DNA of 64,000 bases from Nocardioides nitrophenolicus (GTDB taxonomy: Bacteria > Actinomycetota > Actinomycetes > Propionibacteriales > Nocardioidaceae), in assembly GCF_016907515.1 (NCBI RefSeq), contig NZ_JAFBBY010000001.1, forward strand, positions 682,001 through 746,000, in the 5' to 3' direction. The notes beneath the pieces are model-generated. The model was not told the DNA's origin. It worked only from the letters and a program-made list of their open reading frames with translations, and did not search any database. Of the stretch, positions 8,275 through 15,951 are shown piece by piece (positions within the stretch are counted from its first letter, which is position 1; the number at the start of each line of letters is the position of its first letter). Both the position numbers and the translations under genes were made by a program.

Positions 8275-9471
8275 CTAGAGGGGGCTCTCGTCGCAGAACC
8301 GGTCCGGCAGTCTCGTCGGCCGGCCGGGCATGCCCAGGACGACGGTCGCGGGCCGGGAGTGGTCCTGGGACGGCTGCGGGAGGCCGGAGCGGTCCCGCTC
8401 GGCCAGCGCCGTGTGGCTGTTGCCCTTGACGCACTCGGGATCGGGCCCGTCGAGCGGCAGCCCGGTGAAGAATTTGGCGGCCATGCAGCCGCCACGGCAG
8501 GCGTCGTACGCCGAGCACGACCGGCACGCTCCCCCGGACGTCGGCAGCCGCAGCTCCCGGAAGAGCGCGGAGTCCTGCCACACGTTGCGGAAGCCGCCGT
8601 CGGTCAGCAGGTTCCCGGCGAGGAACTTGTCGTGGATGGCGAACGGACAGGCATAGACGTCCCCGACGGGGTCGATCAGACACACGACACGCCCGGCGCC
8701 GCACAGGTTCAGGCCGGGCAGCGCGTCGCCGAAGGCCGCCAGGTGGAAGAACGAGTCGCCGGTGAGGACGCGCTCGCCCTTCGCGACCAGCCAGTCATAG
8801 AGGAAGCGCTGGTCCTCGGCCGTGGGGTGCAGCTCGTCCCAGACATCGGCGCCCCGGCCGCTCGGACGCAGCCGGGTGATCCGGAGCGTCGCGCCGTAAC
8901 GGTCCGCCAGCGCCTGGAATTCGTCGAGCTGGCGCACGTTCTCGCGGGTGACCACGACCGAGATCTTGGCGTCCGCGAAGCCCGCCTCCTGCAGGTTGGC
9001 CAGCGCCCGGATCGCGGTGTCGAAGGAGCCGCGCCCGCGCACGGCGTCATTGACCTCCGCCGTGGCGCCGTCCAGCGAGATCTGGACGTCGACGTAGTCG
9101 GAGGCGGCGAGCCAGGCCGCCCGCTCGGGGGTGATCCGCACGCCGTTGGTGGAGAACTTCACGCCGACCTGATGGTCGACGGCATACTCCAGCAGCTCCC
9201 AGAAGTCCGGGCGGATCGTGGGCTCGCCACCGCCGATGTTGACGTAGAACACCTGCATCCGCTGCAGCTCGTCGATGACGGCCTTGGCCTGCTCCGTGGA
9301 GAGCTCGCGCGGATCGCGGCGTCCCGAGGACGACAGGCAGTGCACGCAGGCGAGGTTGCAGGCGTAGGTGAGCTCCCAGGTGAGACAGATCGGGGCGTCG
9401 AGCCCGAGCTCGAACTGGTCGACGAGCCGGGGCACGGGGCCCGAGGTCGCACGCTCTTCGAGGATGGTCAT
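8275..9471 (-). CDS. mftC: Mycofactocin radical SAM maturase MftC
   Basis: A radical SAM/SPASM enzyme of 398 residues. MftC decarboxylates the C-terminal tyrosine of MftA and cross-links it to the neighbouring valine, the first step of mycofactocin synthesis. The radical SAM cysteines are C38, C42 and C45 (CNLACVHC), followed by GGGEP. The SPASM half holds further cysteines (CGAGRVVC, YACPF, CRSCSAYDACRGGC) for auxiliary Fe-S clusters. The start MTILEERATSG was chosen because it overlaps the mftB stop by 4 nt; the longer open frame upstream is only the shadow of mftB. Length and motifs fit the family. Confidence 0.95.
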   Translation of the reverse strand: MTILEERATSGPVPRLVDQFELGLDAPICLTWELTYACNLACVHCLSSSGRRDPRELSTEQAKAVIDELQRMQVFYVNIGGGEPTIRPDFWELLEYAVDHQVGVKFSTNGVRITPERAAWLAASDYVDVQISLDGATAEVNDAVRGRGSFDTAIRALANLQEAGFADAKISVVVTRENVRQLDEFQALADRYGATLRITRLRPSGRGADVWDELHPTAEDQRFLYDWLVAKGERVLTGDSFFHLAAFGDALPGLNLCGAGRVVCLIDPVGDVYACPFAIHDKFLAGNLLTDGGFRNVWQDSALFRELRLPTSGGACRSCSAYDACRGGCMAAKFFTGLPLDGPDPECVKGNSHTALAERDRSGLPQPSQDHSRPATVVLGMPGRPTRLPDRFCDESPL

Positions 9472-9755
9472 GAGACGGTCACTTCCTGACGTGGGCTGAT
9501 CATTCCCGACCGGGCGAGGGCGGCCAGGGCGGCGAGATGGCGGCGGCGGTCGTCCTCGGCGACTCCGGCGACGTCGAGTGCGGCGTACGCCGAGGCGGAG
9601 TCGTCGAGGGCCTCCACGACCCGCACCAGGGCGAGGTCCTTGAGGAACGACAGGCGGCGCGACCCGAAGTCGTAGACCAGGGCGCCGAACGGCTCGGGCC
9701 GGAGCACGACCGATGGCGTGCGCCGCCACGCCCGGTGGGGGTCGAAGGAGGTCAT
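9468..9755 (-). CDS. mftB: Mycofactocin precursor-binding chaperone MftB
   Basis: A 95-residue PqqD-like RiPP recognition protein. MftB binds the MftA precursor and presents it to MftC. The sequence shows the expected winged-helix pattern (PEPFGALVYDFGSRRLSFL, then a leucine/alanine-rich helix pair ending ALARSGMIS). It lies between mftA (19 nt upstream) and mftC, overlapping the mftC start in ATGA style. Length and gene order are typical of mft clusters. The call depends largely on context, since PqqD-like proteins vary a lot in sequence, but the context is unambiguous. Confidence 0.93.
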   Translation of the reverse strand: MTSFDPHRAWRRTPSVVLRPEPFGALVYDFGSRRLSFLKDLALVRVVEALDDSASAYAALDVAGVAEDDRRRHLAALAALARSGMISPRQEVTVS

Positions 9756-9774
9756 CTCGAGGCGTCCCGTCGGG

Positions 9775-9894
9775 TCAGTACACGCCGCACATGCCGTCGA
9801 TCGAGACCTCCTCGACGAGCAGGTCGGCGTCGACCAGGTCGGTGTCGGTCGGGTCGGTGTCGGCGGGAGCGGGAGCGGGGTGCTGAGCGTTCAT
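9775..9894 (-). CDS. mftA: Mycofactocin precursor peptide MftA
   Basis: A 39-residue peptide. It starts MNAQHPAPAPADTD, has an acidic Asp/Thr-rich middle and ends in the invariant mycofactocin core LVEEVSIDGMCGVY. The terminal Val-Tyr pair is the part converted by MftC to the mycofactocin redox core; the leader is bound by MftB. The RBS GAAGGAG lies 8 nt before the ATG. A -10-like TAACGT (minus strand, 9935-9940) lies upstream. It is the first gene of mftA-B-C-F and is divergent from mno. The mature cofactor is the electron acceptor for nicotinoprotein alcohol dehydrogenases such as the divergent gene product. Confidence 0.96.
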   Translation of the reverse strand: MNAQHPAPAPADTDPTDTDLVDADLLVEEVSIDGMCGVY

Positions 9895-9981
9895 GGCTGA
9901 ACTCCTTCGCGTGCGGTTCGAACGGACGAAAGTGACGTTAGGCGCGCCGGCGCACGCTCAGCGCCGTCCGGAAGTGCACAT

Positions 9982-10057
9982 CGACCTGCCCGATCGGAGA
10001 GGTTCTGCGAGGTGCCGAGCAACGCCGGGCCGGCGCCCTCTCCGATCGGGCAGGTCG
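9982..10057. repeat. 21-bp perfect inverted repeat between mftA and mno
   Basis: The arms 9982-10002 and 10037-10057 are exactly complementary over 21 bp (left arm begins CGACCTGCCCGATCGG) and are separated by 34 nt. The element sits in the middle of the 286-bp divergent region between mftA (minus) and mno (plus), upstream of the -10 candidates of both genes. It could be a pair of regulator half-sites coordinating both transcripts, or a cruciform. It does not contain the TGCAAC repeat found at other promoters of the locus. Confidence 0.75.
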
Positions 10058-10121
10058 CGCCCGGACCATCCGTGGGGCTCACGCTCCTCACGCCGGATGG
10101 TTTGCGTTTCCCGTCCTCCCC

Positions 10122-10146
10122 ACCGGCCTGTGACCGGCCTTACGTT
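10122..10146 (+). promoter_or_regulatory. Candidate mno promoter
   Basis: A -10-like TACGTT lies at 10141-10146, immediately after two copies of ACCGGCCT spaced 11 bp apart (10122 and 10133). The implied start near 10153 would give a leader of about 28 nt, ending in AGGAGG 6 nt before the ATG. The rest of 9895-10180 holds the inverted repeat and no gene. The assignment is by eye. Confidence 0.4.
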
Positions 10147-10180
10147 CCGGTCGTCAGCACGTCCCACCAGGAGGTTCCTC

Positions 10181-11473
10181 ATGCAGGTTGACGAACTGCT
10201 CAAGCCGTTCCCGATCAAGGAGTTCCACCCGTTCCCGCGGGCGCTCATGGGTCCCGGAGCGCACGAGCTCATCGGTCCGGAGGCCATCAAGCTCGGCTTC
10301 ACCAAGCCCCTCGTCATGACGTCGGGCCTGCGCGGCACGAATGTCGTCCAGAAGATCGTCGACTCGCTGAAGTACCACGGCCTCGACGCCGTCGTGTACG
10401 ACAAGGTCGAGTCCAACCCCAAGGACTACAACGTCATGGACGCGGTGGCCCTGTACCAGCAGAACAAGTGCGACTCGTTCATCTCCATCGGTGGCGGCTC
10501 CTCGCACGACGCCTGCAAGGGCGCGCGGATCTCGGTCGCCCACGACGGCCGCAATGTCAACGACTTCGAGGGCTTCAACAAGTCCGAGAACCCCAACAAC
10601 CCGCCGCACATCGCCGTCTCCACCACCGCCGGCACCGGCTCCGAGACCTCGTGGGCCTACGTCATCACCGACACCACCACGGACCCCGAGAACCCGCACA
10701 AGTACGTCGCCTTCGACGACGCCTCGGTGGCCACCCTCGCCATCGACGACCCGGTGCTCTACTTCGACTGCCCGGTCGACTACACCGCCCAGTGCGGCTT
10801 CGACGTGCTCGCCCACGCCTCTGAGCCCTACGTCTCGCGACTCAACTTCGAGCCCTCGCTGGGCAACGCGATCCGCGCGATCAAGCTGACCGCGGAGAAC
10901 CTGCGCGAGGCGGTCTGGAACGGCCAGGACCTGAAGGGGCGCGAGGGGATGATGTACGCCCAGTACATCGCCGCCCAGGCGTTCAACTCCGGCGGCCTCG
11001 GCATCATCCACTCGATCTCGCACGCCGTCTCGGCGTTCTACGACACCCACCACGGGCTCAACAACGCGATCGCGCTCCCCCGGGTCTGGGCGTTCAACAT
11101 GCCGGCGCAGTACGGCCGGTTCGCGGACATCGCCGAGGCCATGGGCGTCGACACCCACGGGATGACCAAGCCGCAGGCCGCCGACGCCGCGCTCGCCGCC
11201 GCGATCCGGCTGCTGCGCGACGTGGGCATCCCGGAGAACTTCGTCTCGGTCACCCAGGACACCTACTCCAAGAACCGGCTCGGCCAGGGTCCGACCGCGT
11301 ACTACGAGAACGCGAAGGTGATCAAGGGCGACGACGCCGACGTGGACCGGATCACCCACCACGTGCTCGGCGACGCCTGCACCCCGGGCAACGCGAAGGA
11401 GTGCACCTTCGAGACCGTCCGTCCGGTCGTGGCGCACTGCATGACCGGTCACCTGGACGATCTCCTGTCCTGA
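10181..11473 (+). CDS. mno: NDMA-dependent (nicotinoprotein) alcohol/methanol dehydrogenase, Mno/Mdo type
   Basis: An iron-containing-ADH-fold (type III) enzyme of 430 residues. Actinobacterial Mno/Mdo oxidises methanol and other primary alcohols with a tightly bound nicotinamide cofactor that is re-oxidised by mycofactocin in vivo or NDMA in vitro. Visible motifs are ISIGGGSSHDACKGAR (cofactor loop), STTAGTGSETSW, and the metal ligands CGFDVLAHASEPY, IIHSISHAVSA and THHGLNNAI. The start follows AGGAGG by 6 nt. The gene is divergent from mftA, which places the enzyme with its cofactor. Whether methanol, ethanol or a longer alcohol is the real substrate cannot be decided here; the acetate-related neighbours hint at ethanol. 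Confidence 0.93.
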   Translation: MQVDELLKPFPIKEFHPFPRALMGPGAHELIGPEAIKLGFTKPLVMTSGLRGTNVVQKIVDSLKYHGLDAVVYDKVESNPKDYNVMDAVALYQQNKCDSFISIGGGSSHDACKGARISVAHDGRNVNDFEGFNKSENPNNPPHIAVSTTAGTGSETSWAYVITDTTTDPENPHKYVAFDDASVATLAIDDPVLYFDCPVDYTAQCGFDVLAHASEPYVSRLNFEPSLGNAIRAIKLTAENLREAVWNGQDLKGREGMMYAQYIAAQAFNSGGLGIIHSISHAVSAFYDTHHGLNNAIALPRVWAFNMPAQYGRFADIAEAMGVDTHGMTKPQAADAALAAAIRLLRDVGIPENFVSVTQDTYSKNRLGQGPTAYYENAKVIKGDDADVDRITHHVLGDACTPGNAKECTFETVRPVVAHCMTGHLDDLLS

Positions 11474-11488
11474 GCCACCCCGTGACCC

Positions 11489-11533
11489 GGTCCGGCCCGG
11501 GTGAGCCGGGGGCACGTGCCCCCGGGCCGGACC
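11489..11533 (+). terminator. Competing hairpins between mno and the MoxR gene
   Basis: Arms 11489-11501 and 11521-11533 are perfectly complementary (13 bp, GGTCCGGCCCGGG). Inside and overlapping the right arm is a perfect 16-bp palindrome, GGGGGCACGTGCCCCC (11508-11523). The two folds are mutually exclusive. There is no T-tract. The element may stop transcription, stabilise the mno mRNA end, or adjust how much reaches the downstream genes. Confidence 0.5.
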
Positions 11534-11577
11534 GATCCACGCACCAATCCACCGCCCGTCGCCCCCAGGAGGCAGCC

Positions 11578-12780
11578 ATGTCCGCCCGACCCCTCGACGC
11601 CGTGCGCGATCCCGCCGGCTTCGCCGACGTCGCCGACGTCATCGACCAGTTCGCCGAGCACGGCTATCTCGCCGACGAGCGCCTGGCGACCACCGTCTTC
11701 CTCCAGGCCCACCTGGAGAAGCCGATCCTGCTCGAGGGTCCGGCGGGCGTGGGCAAGACCCAGCTCGCGAAGTCACTGGCCGAGGTGACCGGACGCCGGC
11801 TGCTGCGCCTCCAGTGCTACGAAGGCCAGGACGAGACCACCGCGCTCTACGAGTGGGACTACGGCAAGCAGCTGCTCTACACCCAGCTGATGCGGGAGAA
11901 GGTCGGCGCGCTGGTCGCCGACTCCCCCGACCTCGCCGGCGCGGTGGACACCCTCGCGGGCGAGGAGAGCGTGTTCTTCTCCGAGCGCTTCCTGGCCGCC
12001 CGCCCGCTGCTCGAGGCGATCCGCTCCGAGGAGCCGGTCGTCCTGCTGGTCGACGAGGTCGACCGCGCCGACGAGGCGCTCGAGGCCGTCCTGCTCGAGC
12101 TGCTCGCCGAGTACCAGGTCTCCGTCCCGGAGCTGGGCACCTTCCGGGCCCGGCACACGCCGTACGTCATCCTCACGTCCAACAACACCCGCGACCTGTC
12201 GGCGGCGCTCAAGCGGCGCTGCCTCCATCTCTTCCTCGACTACCCGGACGCCGAGCGGGAGCTCGACATCATCAGATCCAAGCGGACCGGGCTCTCCGAC
12301 GAGCTGGCCCGCCAGCTGGTCGGCGTGGTGCGGGGGCTGCGCGAGCTCGACCTGCGCAAGGCGCCGAGCATCTCCGAGACGGTCGACTGGGCCCGCACCC
12401 TCTCGGTGCTCGGCGCCGAGGAGCTCACGGCCCAGACGCTGGCCGCGACGGCCAACGTCGTGGTGAAGTACGAGCGCGACCTGCGGCGCGCCCTCGACGC
12501 GCTGCCGCGGCTGGTCGACCCGAACGCGGTCGTCCCCGACCACCTGCCGGAGCACGGCCACGGGCACGGGCATGGCCACGACCACGCCCACGACCACGGG
12601 CACGATCACGAGATCCCATCCGGCTCCGAGGGGCCCGACGGCGCCGAGGTGCGCCGGGCCAAGGACCAGCCCGGCCGCCACGACGAGGCGTACTACGGCA
12701 CCGGCAGCATGGGCCCGGCCCGCTCCGTCCCGGCCGGCCAGGGCGCCCGCTCGTTCGGCTCGCGCCGCCGGCCCTTCTGA
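11578..12780 (+). CDS. MoxR-family AAA+ ATPase with His-rich tail
   Basis: A 400-residue MoxR ATPase: Walker A GPAGVGKTQLAKS, Walker B VVLLVDEVDRADEALE, then LTSNNTRDLSAALKRRC (sensor 1 and arginine finger). MoxR proteins work with VWA-domain partners to mature or activate enzymes (for example MoxR, NorQ, CbbQ). Residues about 323-343 are EHGHGHGHGHDHAHDHGHDH-like, a probable metal-binding segment, followed by a low-complexity tail. The start ATG follows AGGAGG (AGGAGGCAGCC). It lies directly downstream of mno and upstream of the VWA gene, so the likely client is an alcohol dehydrogenase. Client identity and metal are inferred. Confidence 0.9.
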   Translation: MSARPLDAVRDPAGFADVADVIDQFAEHGYLADERLATTVFLQAHLEKPILLEGPAGVGKTQLAKSLAEVTGRRLLRLQCYEGQDETTALYEWDYGKQLLYTQLMREKVGALVADSPDLAGAVDTLAGEESVFFSERFLAARPLLEAIRSEEPVVLLVDEVDRADEALEAVLLELLAEYQVSVPELGTFRARHTPYVILTSNNTRDLSAALKRRCLHLFLDYPDAERELDIIRSKRTGLSDELARQLVGVVRGLRELDLRKAPSISETVDWARTLSVLGAEELTAQTLAATANVVVKYERDLRRALDALPRLVDPNAVVPDHLPEHGHGHGHGHDHAHDHGHDHEIPSGSEGPDGAEVRRAKDQPGRHDEAYYGTGSMGPARSVPAGQGARSFGSRRRPF

Positions 12781-12798
12781 CGCCGGAGGCACTGGGTC

Positions 12799-14334
12799 AT
12801 GGACGGCGCCCTGCACCGTTTCGTGCGGCTGCTGCGGCTGCACGGCATCCGGATCGGCATCTCCGAGGTGGTCGACGCCTCCCGCGCCGCCGGCGCCCCG
12901 GGGGTGCTCGGGAACCGCGAGCTGCTCCGCAGCGCGCTGCGCGTGACGCTGGTCAAGGACCAGCGCGACGAGGCCGCCTTCGACCGGGTCTTCGACCGCT
13001 TCTTCCGGCTGCGGGCGGTCCTCGACTCCCCCGAGGAACACGGGCACTCCCATGCCCACGACGACCTCCAGGACGACGGCGAGCTCGACGAGTTCGTGCT
13101 GTCCGAGGAGCCGGGCCGGACCCCCAGCCAGGGACACAGCCACGGCAAGCCCCAGGACATCAGGGACTTCTTCGACCCCGAGGATCTCGCCCAGCAGTAC
13201 AACCTGCACCAGGAGGCGAACAAGCTCGACCTCGCCGCGATGACCGACGAGATCGTGCTCTCCAACGACGGCGCCGCCTCGCCCGCGAACGCCGCCCGGG
13301 TCCAGCTCGACACCTCGCGGCTGCACAACCCGGGCCGGCCGGGCCGGCTCGCCGACCGGACGGGGACCCGGCTCGACTCGGAGCTGACGGTCGCCGAGGA
13401 GCTGGCGCTGCTGGCCTGGCTCGACGAGGGCGACGACGAGCGGGGGGAGGGCAGCACGGTCGACGCCGGCGACCTGGCGGCGCTGCGCACCGCGCTCTCC
13501 GGTCTCCTCGACGGCCTGCCCGAGGCGCTGCAGCGCCACCTGGAGGAGCTGCTCGCCACCGACGCCGCGATCGAGTCCCGCGAGATCAGGGCCCGCGAGA
13601 TCGACCGGATCGGCGAGGCCGAGCGGGCCACTCTGGAGGAGTCGCTGCGCCGGCTGGTCCGCAGCCTCCACGGGGCACCCCGGTCGCGGCGCCGGGAGGC
13701 CGCGCGCGGCAGCATCGACGGCTCCCGCACGATGCGCCGCAACCTGCGCAGCGACGGAGTGCCCTTCCGCCCAGTGACGGTCGCGAAGGTGACCGATCGT
13801 CCACGCCTGCTCGTGCTGGCCGACGTCTCGCTCTCCGTCCGGGCCGCGGCCCGCTTCACGCTGCAGCTGGTCCACGGCCTGCAGGGCATGGCCTCCCACG
13901 TGCGGACCTTCGCCTTCGTCTCCGACCTGGTCGAGGTGAGCGACCTGTTCGCCGAGCACCCGATGGAGGAGGCGCTCTCGCTCACCCTGTCCGGGCTGCC
14001 CGCGGGCGGCGTGCTCGACGTCGACACCGACTCCGACTACGGGTCGGCCTTCGGTCAGCTCCTCGACGAGTTCGGGGGCGGGGTCAACCGGCGTACGACG
14101 GTGGTGGTCCTGGGCGACGGGCGCGGCAACGGCAACGACCCCGGGCTCGGCGCCTTCGAGGAGATCGCCCGCCGCGCCCGCGAGACGATCTGGATCACCC
14201 CCGAGCCGCGGTACTCGTGGACGCTCGGCAGCTGCGACCTTCCCGCGTACGCCGCGCACTGCGACCGGGTGCACGTCGTCCGCGACCTGGCCGGACTCGA
14301 CCTGGTCACCGCGCACCTGACCGAGCTCCGATGA
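12799..14334 (+). CDS. VWA (CoxE-like) protein with His-rich segments, MoxR partner
   Basis: A 511-residue protein whose C-terminal third is a VWA domain of the CoxE type: LLVLADVSLSVRAA contains the DxSxS metal-adhesion motif, followed by GGVLDVDTDSDYG and VVVLGDGRGNGNDP. The N-terminal part is helical. Two His-rich loops occur: EHGHSHAHDD near residue 80 and GHSHG near residue 115, echoing the His tract of the adjacent MoxR ATPase. MoxR-VWA pairs insert metals or remodel active sites of redox enzymes. The gene begins 18 nt after the MoxR stop, and its stop overlaps the next start (ATGA). A role in metal loading of Mno is inference. Confidence 0.87.
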   Translation: MDGALHRFVRLLRLHGIRIGISEVVDASRAAGAPGVLGNRELLRSALRVTLVKDQRDEAAFDRVFDRFFRLRAVLDSPEEHGHSHAHDDLQDDGELDEFVLSEEPGRTPSQGHSHGKPQDIRDFFDPEDLAQQYNLHQEANKLDLAAMTDEIVLSNDGAASPANAARVQLDTSRLHNPGRPGRLADRTGTRLDSELTVAEELALLAWLDEGDDERGEGSTVDAGDLAALRTALSGLLDGLPEALQRHLEELLATDAAIESREIRAREIDRIGEAERATLEESLRRLVRSLHGAPRSRRREAARGSIDGSRTMRRNLRSDGVPFRPVTVAKVTDRPRLLVLADVSLSVRAAARFTLQLVHGLQGMASHVRTFAFVSDLVEVSDLFAEHPMEEALSLTLSGLPAGGVLDVDTDSDYGSAFGQLLDEFGGGVNRRTTVVVLGDGRGNGNDPGLGAFEEIARRARETIWITPEPRYSWTLGSCDLPAYAAHCDRVHVVRDLAGLDLVTAHLTELR

Positions 14335-15239
14335 CGACCACGCCCGCCGCACCGATCGATCCGCTCCACAGCGAGCGCCCCGGCGTCTACGCCGACGCTC
14401 TGGTCGAGGTTCGCCGGAGCGCGGCCGCCCCGCCGCACGCGATCCGGACCGCCTCCTTCGCCTTCTGGGCCGACCGCGAGCGATTGCACCTCGTGCACCA
14501 GCTCCCCGCGGACCTGGTCGACAACGACCTCGCCGGACTGATCGCCGGCGAGCTCTTCGCCCCGGGCTGGTTGGAGGGCAGCGAGCTCTTCGAGCGGCTG
14601 ATGACCGGCATCGTGCTCAGCATCTCGCCCGACCCGCTGACGGCATGGACGCTGTTCTACCGCAACACCCTCGACCGGCTCACCCACGCCGGACCACCGG
14701 CCGAGGGCGGCGGGCGCCGCGGCCACGACCTCGTGGAGGGCTCGCTCGCCGGCTACGCACCGGTGTACCGCCACGCCCACGAGCTGATCGCCCCCGGCTC
14801 CATGTTGGAGCTGGGCAGCTGCTTCGGCTTCTTCAGCCTGCTCAGCGCCGGGCACCTCGAGGTGACGGCGAGCGACCTCAGCACCAACACGGTGCGCCTG
14901 CTGGCCCGGGTCGCGCCGCGGCTCGGACGCCGGCTGGACACCCTCGTCTGCGACGCCGCCCGGGTGCCGCGCCCCGACGCCTCCTTCGACACCGTCGTCG
15001 CGCTGCACCTGCTCGAGCACATGTCCTCCGAGCACGGTCGGGCCGTCCTGGACGAGATGCGGCGGGTGGCCCGGCAACGGGTCGTCATCGCGGTCCCCTA
15101 CGAGGAGGAGCCGACCGCGGCGTACGGACACGTGCGTACCTTCGACCACGACGACCTCGCCGAGCTCGGCGCGCACAGCGGCTGGCGCTGGCGGGTCCAC
15201 GACCACCACGGCGGGTGGCTGGTGCTGGACCGCCGGTGA
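14331..15239 (+). CDS. mftM: SAM-dependent methyltransferase, probable mycofactocin oligosaccharide methyltransferase MftM
   Basis: A 302-residue protein with a class I methyltransferase domain in its C-terminal half: MLELGSCFGFFSLLSAG (SAM loop), VTASDLSTNTVRLL, and the ASFDTVVALHLLEHM core, which is typical of glycan methyltransferases. MftM of mycobacteria methylates a glucose of the mycofactocin oligosaccharide. Assignment to MftM rests on fold, length, the family-like N-terminal region (residues 1-140) and position in an mno/mft locus, and is not a sequence comparison. The start overlaps the VWA stop by 4 nt, so mno-moxR-VWA-mftM probably form one transcription unit. Alternative: an unrelated small-molecule methyltransferase. 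Confidence 0.72.
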   Translation: MTTTPAAPIDPLHSERPGVYADALVEVRRSAAAPPHAIRTASFAFWADRERLHLVHQLPADLVDNDLAGLIAGELFAPGWLEGSELFERLMTGIVLSISPDPLTAWTLFYRNTLDRLTHAGPPAEGGGRRGHDLVEGSLAGYAPVYRHAHELIAPGSMLELGSCFGFFSLLSAGHLEVTASDLSTNTVRLLARVAPRLGRRLDTLVCDAARVPRPDASFDTVVALHLLEHMSSEHGRAVLDEMRRVARQRVVIAVPYEEEPTAAYGHVRTFDHDDLAELGAHSGWRWRVHDHHGGWLVLDRR

Positions 15240-15267
15240 GCTCGCCCCCACCCGCGACCGCGACAGG

Positions 15268-15951
15268 TCAGATCAGGCCGTCCTTGCTCGCGACGTAGAC
15301 CGCCTCCGCGCGACGGCTCACCTGCAGCTTGCGCATGATGTTGCTGACGTGGAACTTCGCCGTCGTGTCGGAGATGAAGAGCTGGCGCCCGATGTCGCGG
15401 TTGGACATGCCCCGCGCGAGCAGCCGCAGCACGTCCTGCTCGCGGTCGGTCAGCCGCCGGTTCTCGGCGGCCGTCTCCGCGTTGATCCCGCGCACCATCG
15501 CCGCCGCGCTGCGCGAGTCGAAGGCGCTGTCGCCGCGGTGCACGGCGCGGATCGCGCGGACCAGCTCGGTGGTGTCGACCTCCTTCACGACGTACCCGCG
15601 CGCGCCCTGATGGATCGCCTCGAGGACCAGCTGGTCGTCGATCACCGTGGTGAGGACGAGCAGCGCGACCTCGGGATGGACCTGGTGCAGGCGGGCGCAC
15701 AGCTCGATGCCCTCGTTGTCGCCCGACGGCGAGAGCCGCAGGTCCAGCAGTACGACGTCGGGCCGGGTCGCCGCGACCACGGCCAGCGCCTGGGCGGGGG
15801 TCGCGGCCTCGCCCACGATCCGCAGGTCGCCCTCCCGCTCCAGCACCGAGCACAGGCCCTGGCGCACGATCGCATGGTCGTCGACGAGGACGACGCCGAT
15901 CGCGTCGGGACGGTCGTCGAGTCGGGTGGGTTCGACCGTGGACGCACTCAT
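15268..15951 (-). CDS. NarL/LuxR-type response regulator
   Basis: A 227-residue regulator. The receiver domain (residues 18-140) has the acidic pair D24/D25, phospho-acceptor D70 (VVLLDLRLS) and the conserved VVKEVD lysine. The C-terminal LuxR-type helix-turn-helix (residues 166-227) reads LTDREQDVLRLLARGMSNRDIGRQL. It overlaps the sensor kinase stop by 4 nt and is third in the ercA-like ADH-kinase-regulator operon. I believe actinobacterial regulators of this arrangement have been described under the name MadR, linked to alcohol/aldehyde genes; I could not verify this. NarL-type proteins often bind direct repeats at roughly one helical turn, so it is the prime candidate to bind the TGCAAC repeats of this locus. 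Confidence 0.92.
   Translation of the reverse strand: MSASTVEPTRLDDRPDAIGVVLVDDHAIVRQGLCSVLEREGDLRIVGEAATPAQALAVVAATRPDVVLLDLRLSPSGDNEGIELCARLHQVHPEVALLVLTTVIDDQLVLEAIHQGARGYVVKEVDTTELVRAIRAVHRGDSAFDSRSAAAMVRGINAETAAENRRLTDREQDVLRLLARGMSNRDIGRQLFISDTTAKFHVSNIMRKLQVSRRAEAVYVASKDGLI

Noticed and set aside
10122..10146. TGCAAC-type regulon site at the mno promoter
   Set aside because: At the corresponding distance from the -10 the hexamers read CGGCCT and similar, not TGCAAC; the mftA promoter also lacks it.
11814..14330. Long upstream extension of the methyltransferase frame
   Set aside because: This part overlaps the MoxR and VWA genes; the real start ATG overlaps the VWA stop at 14331.
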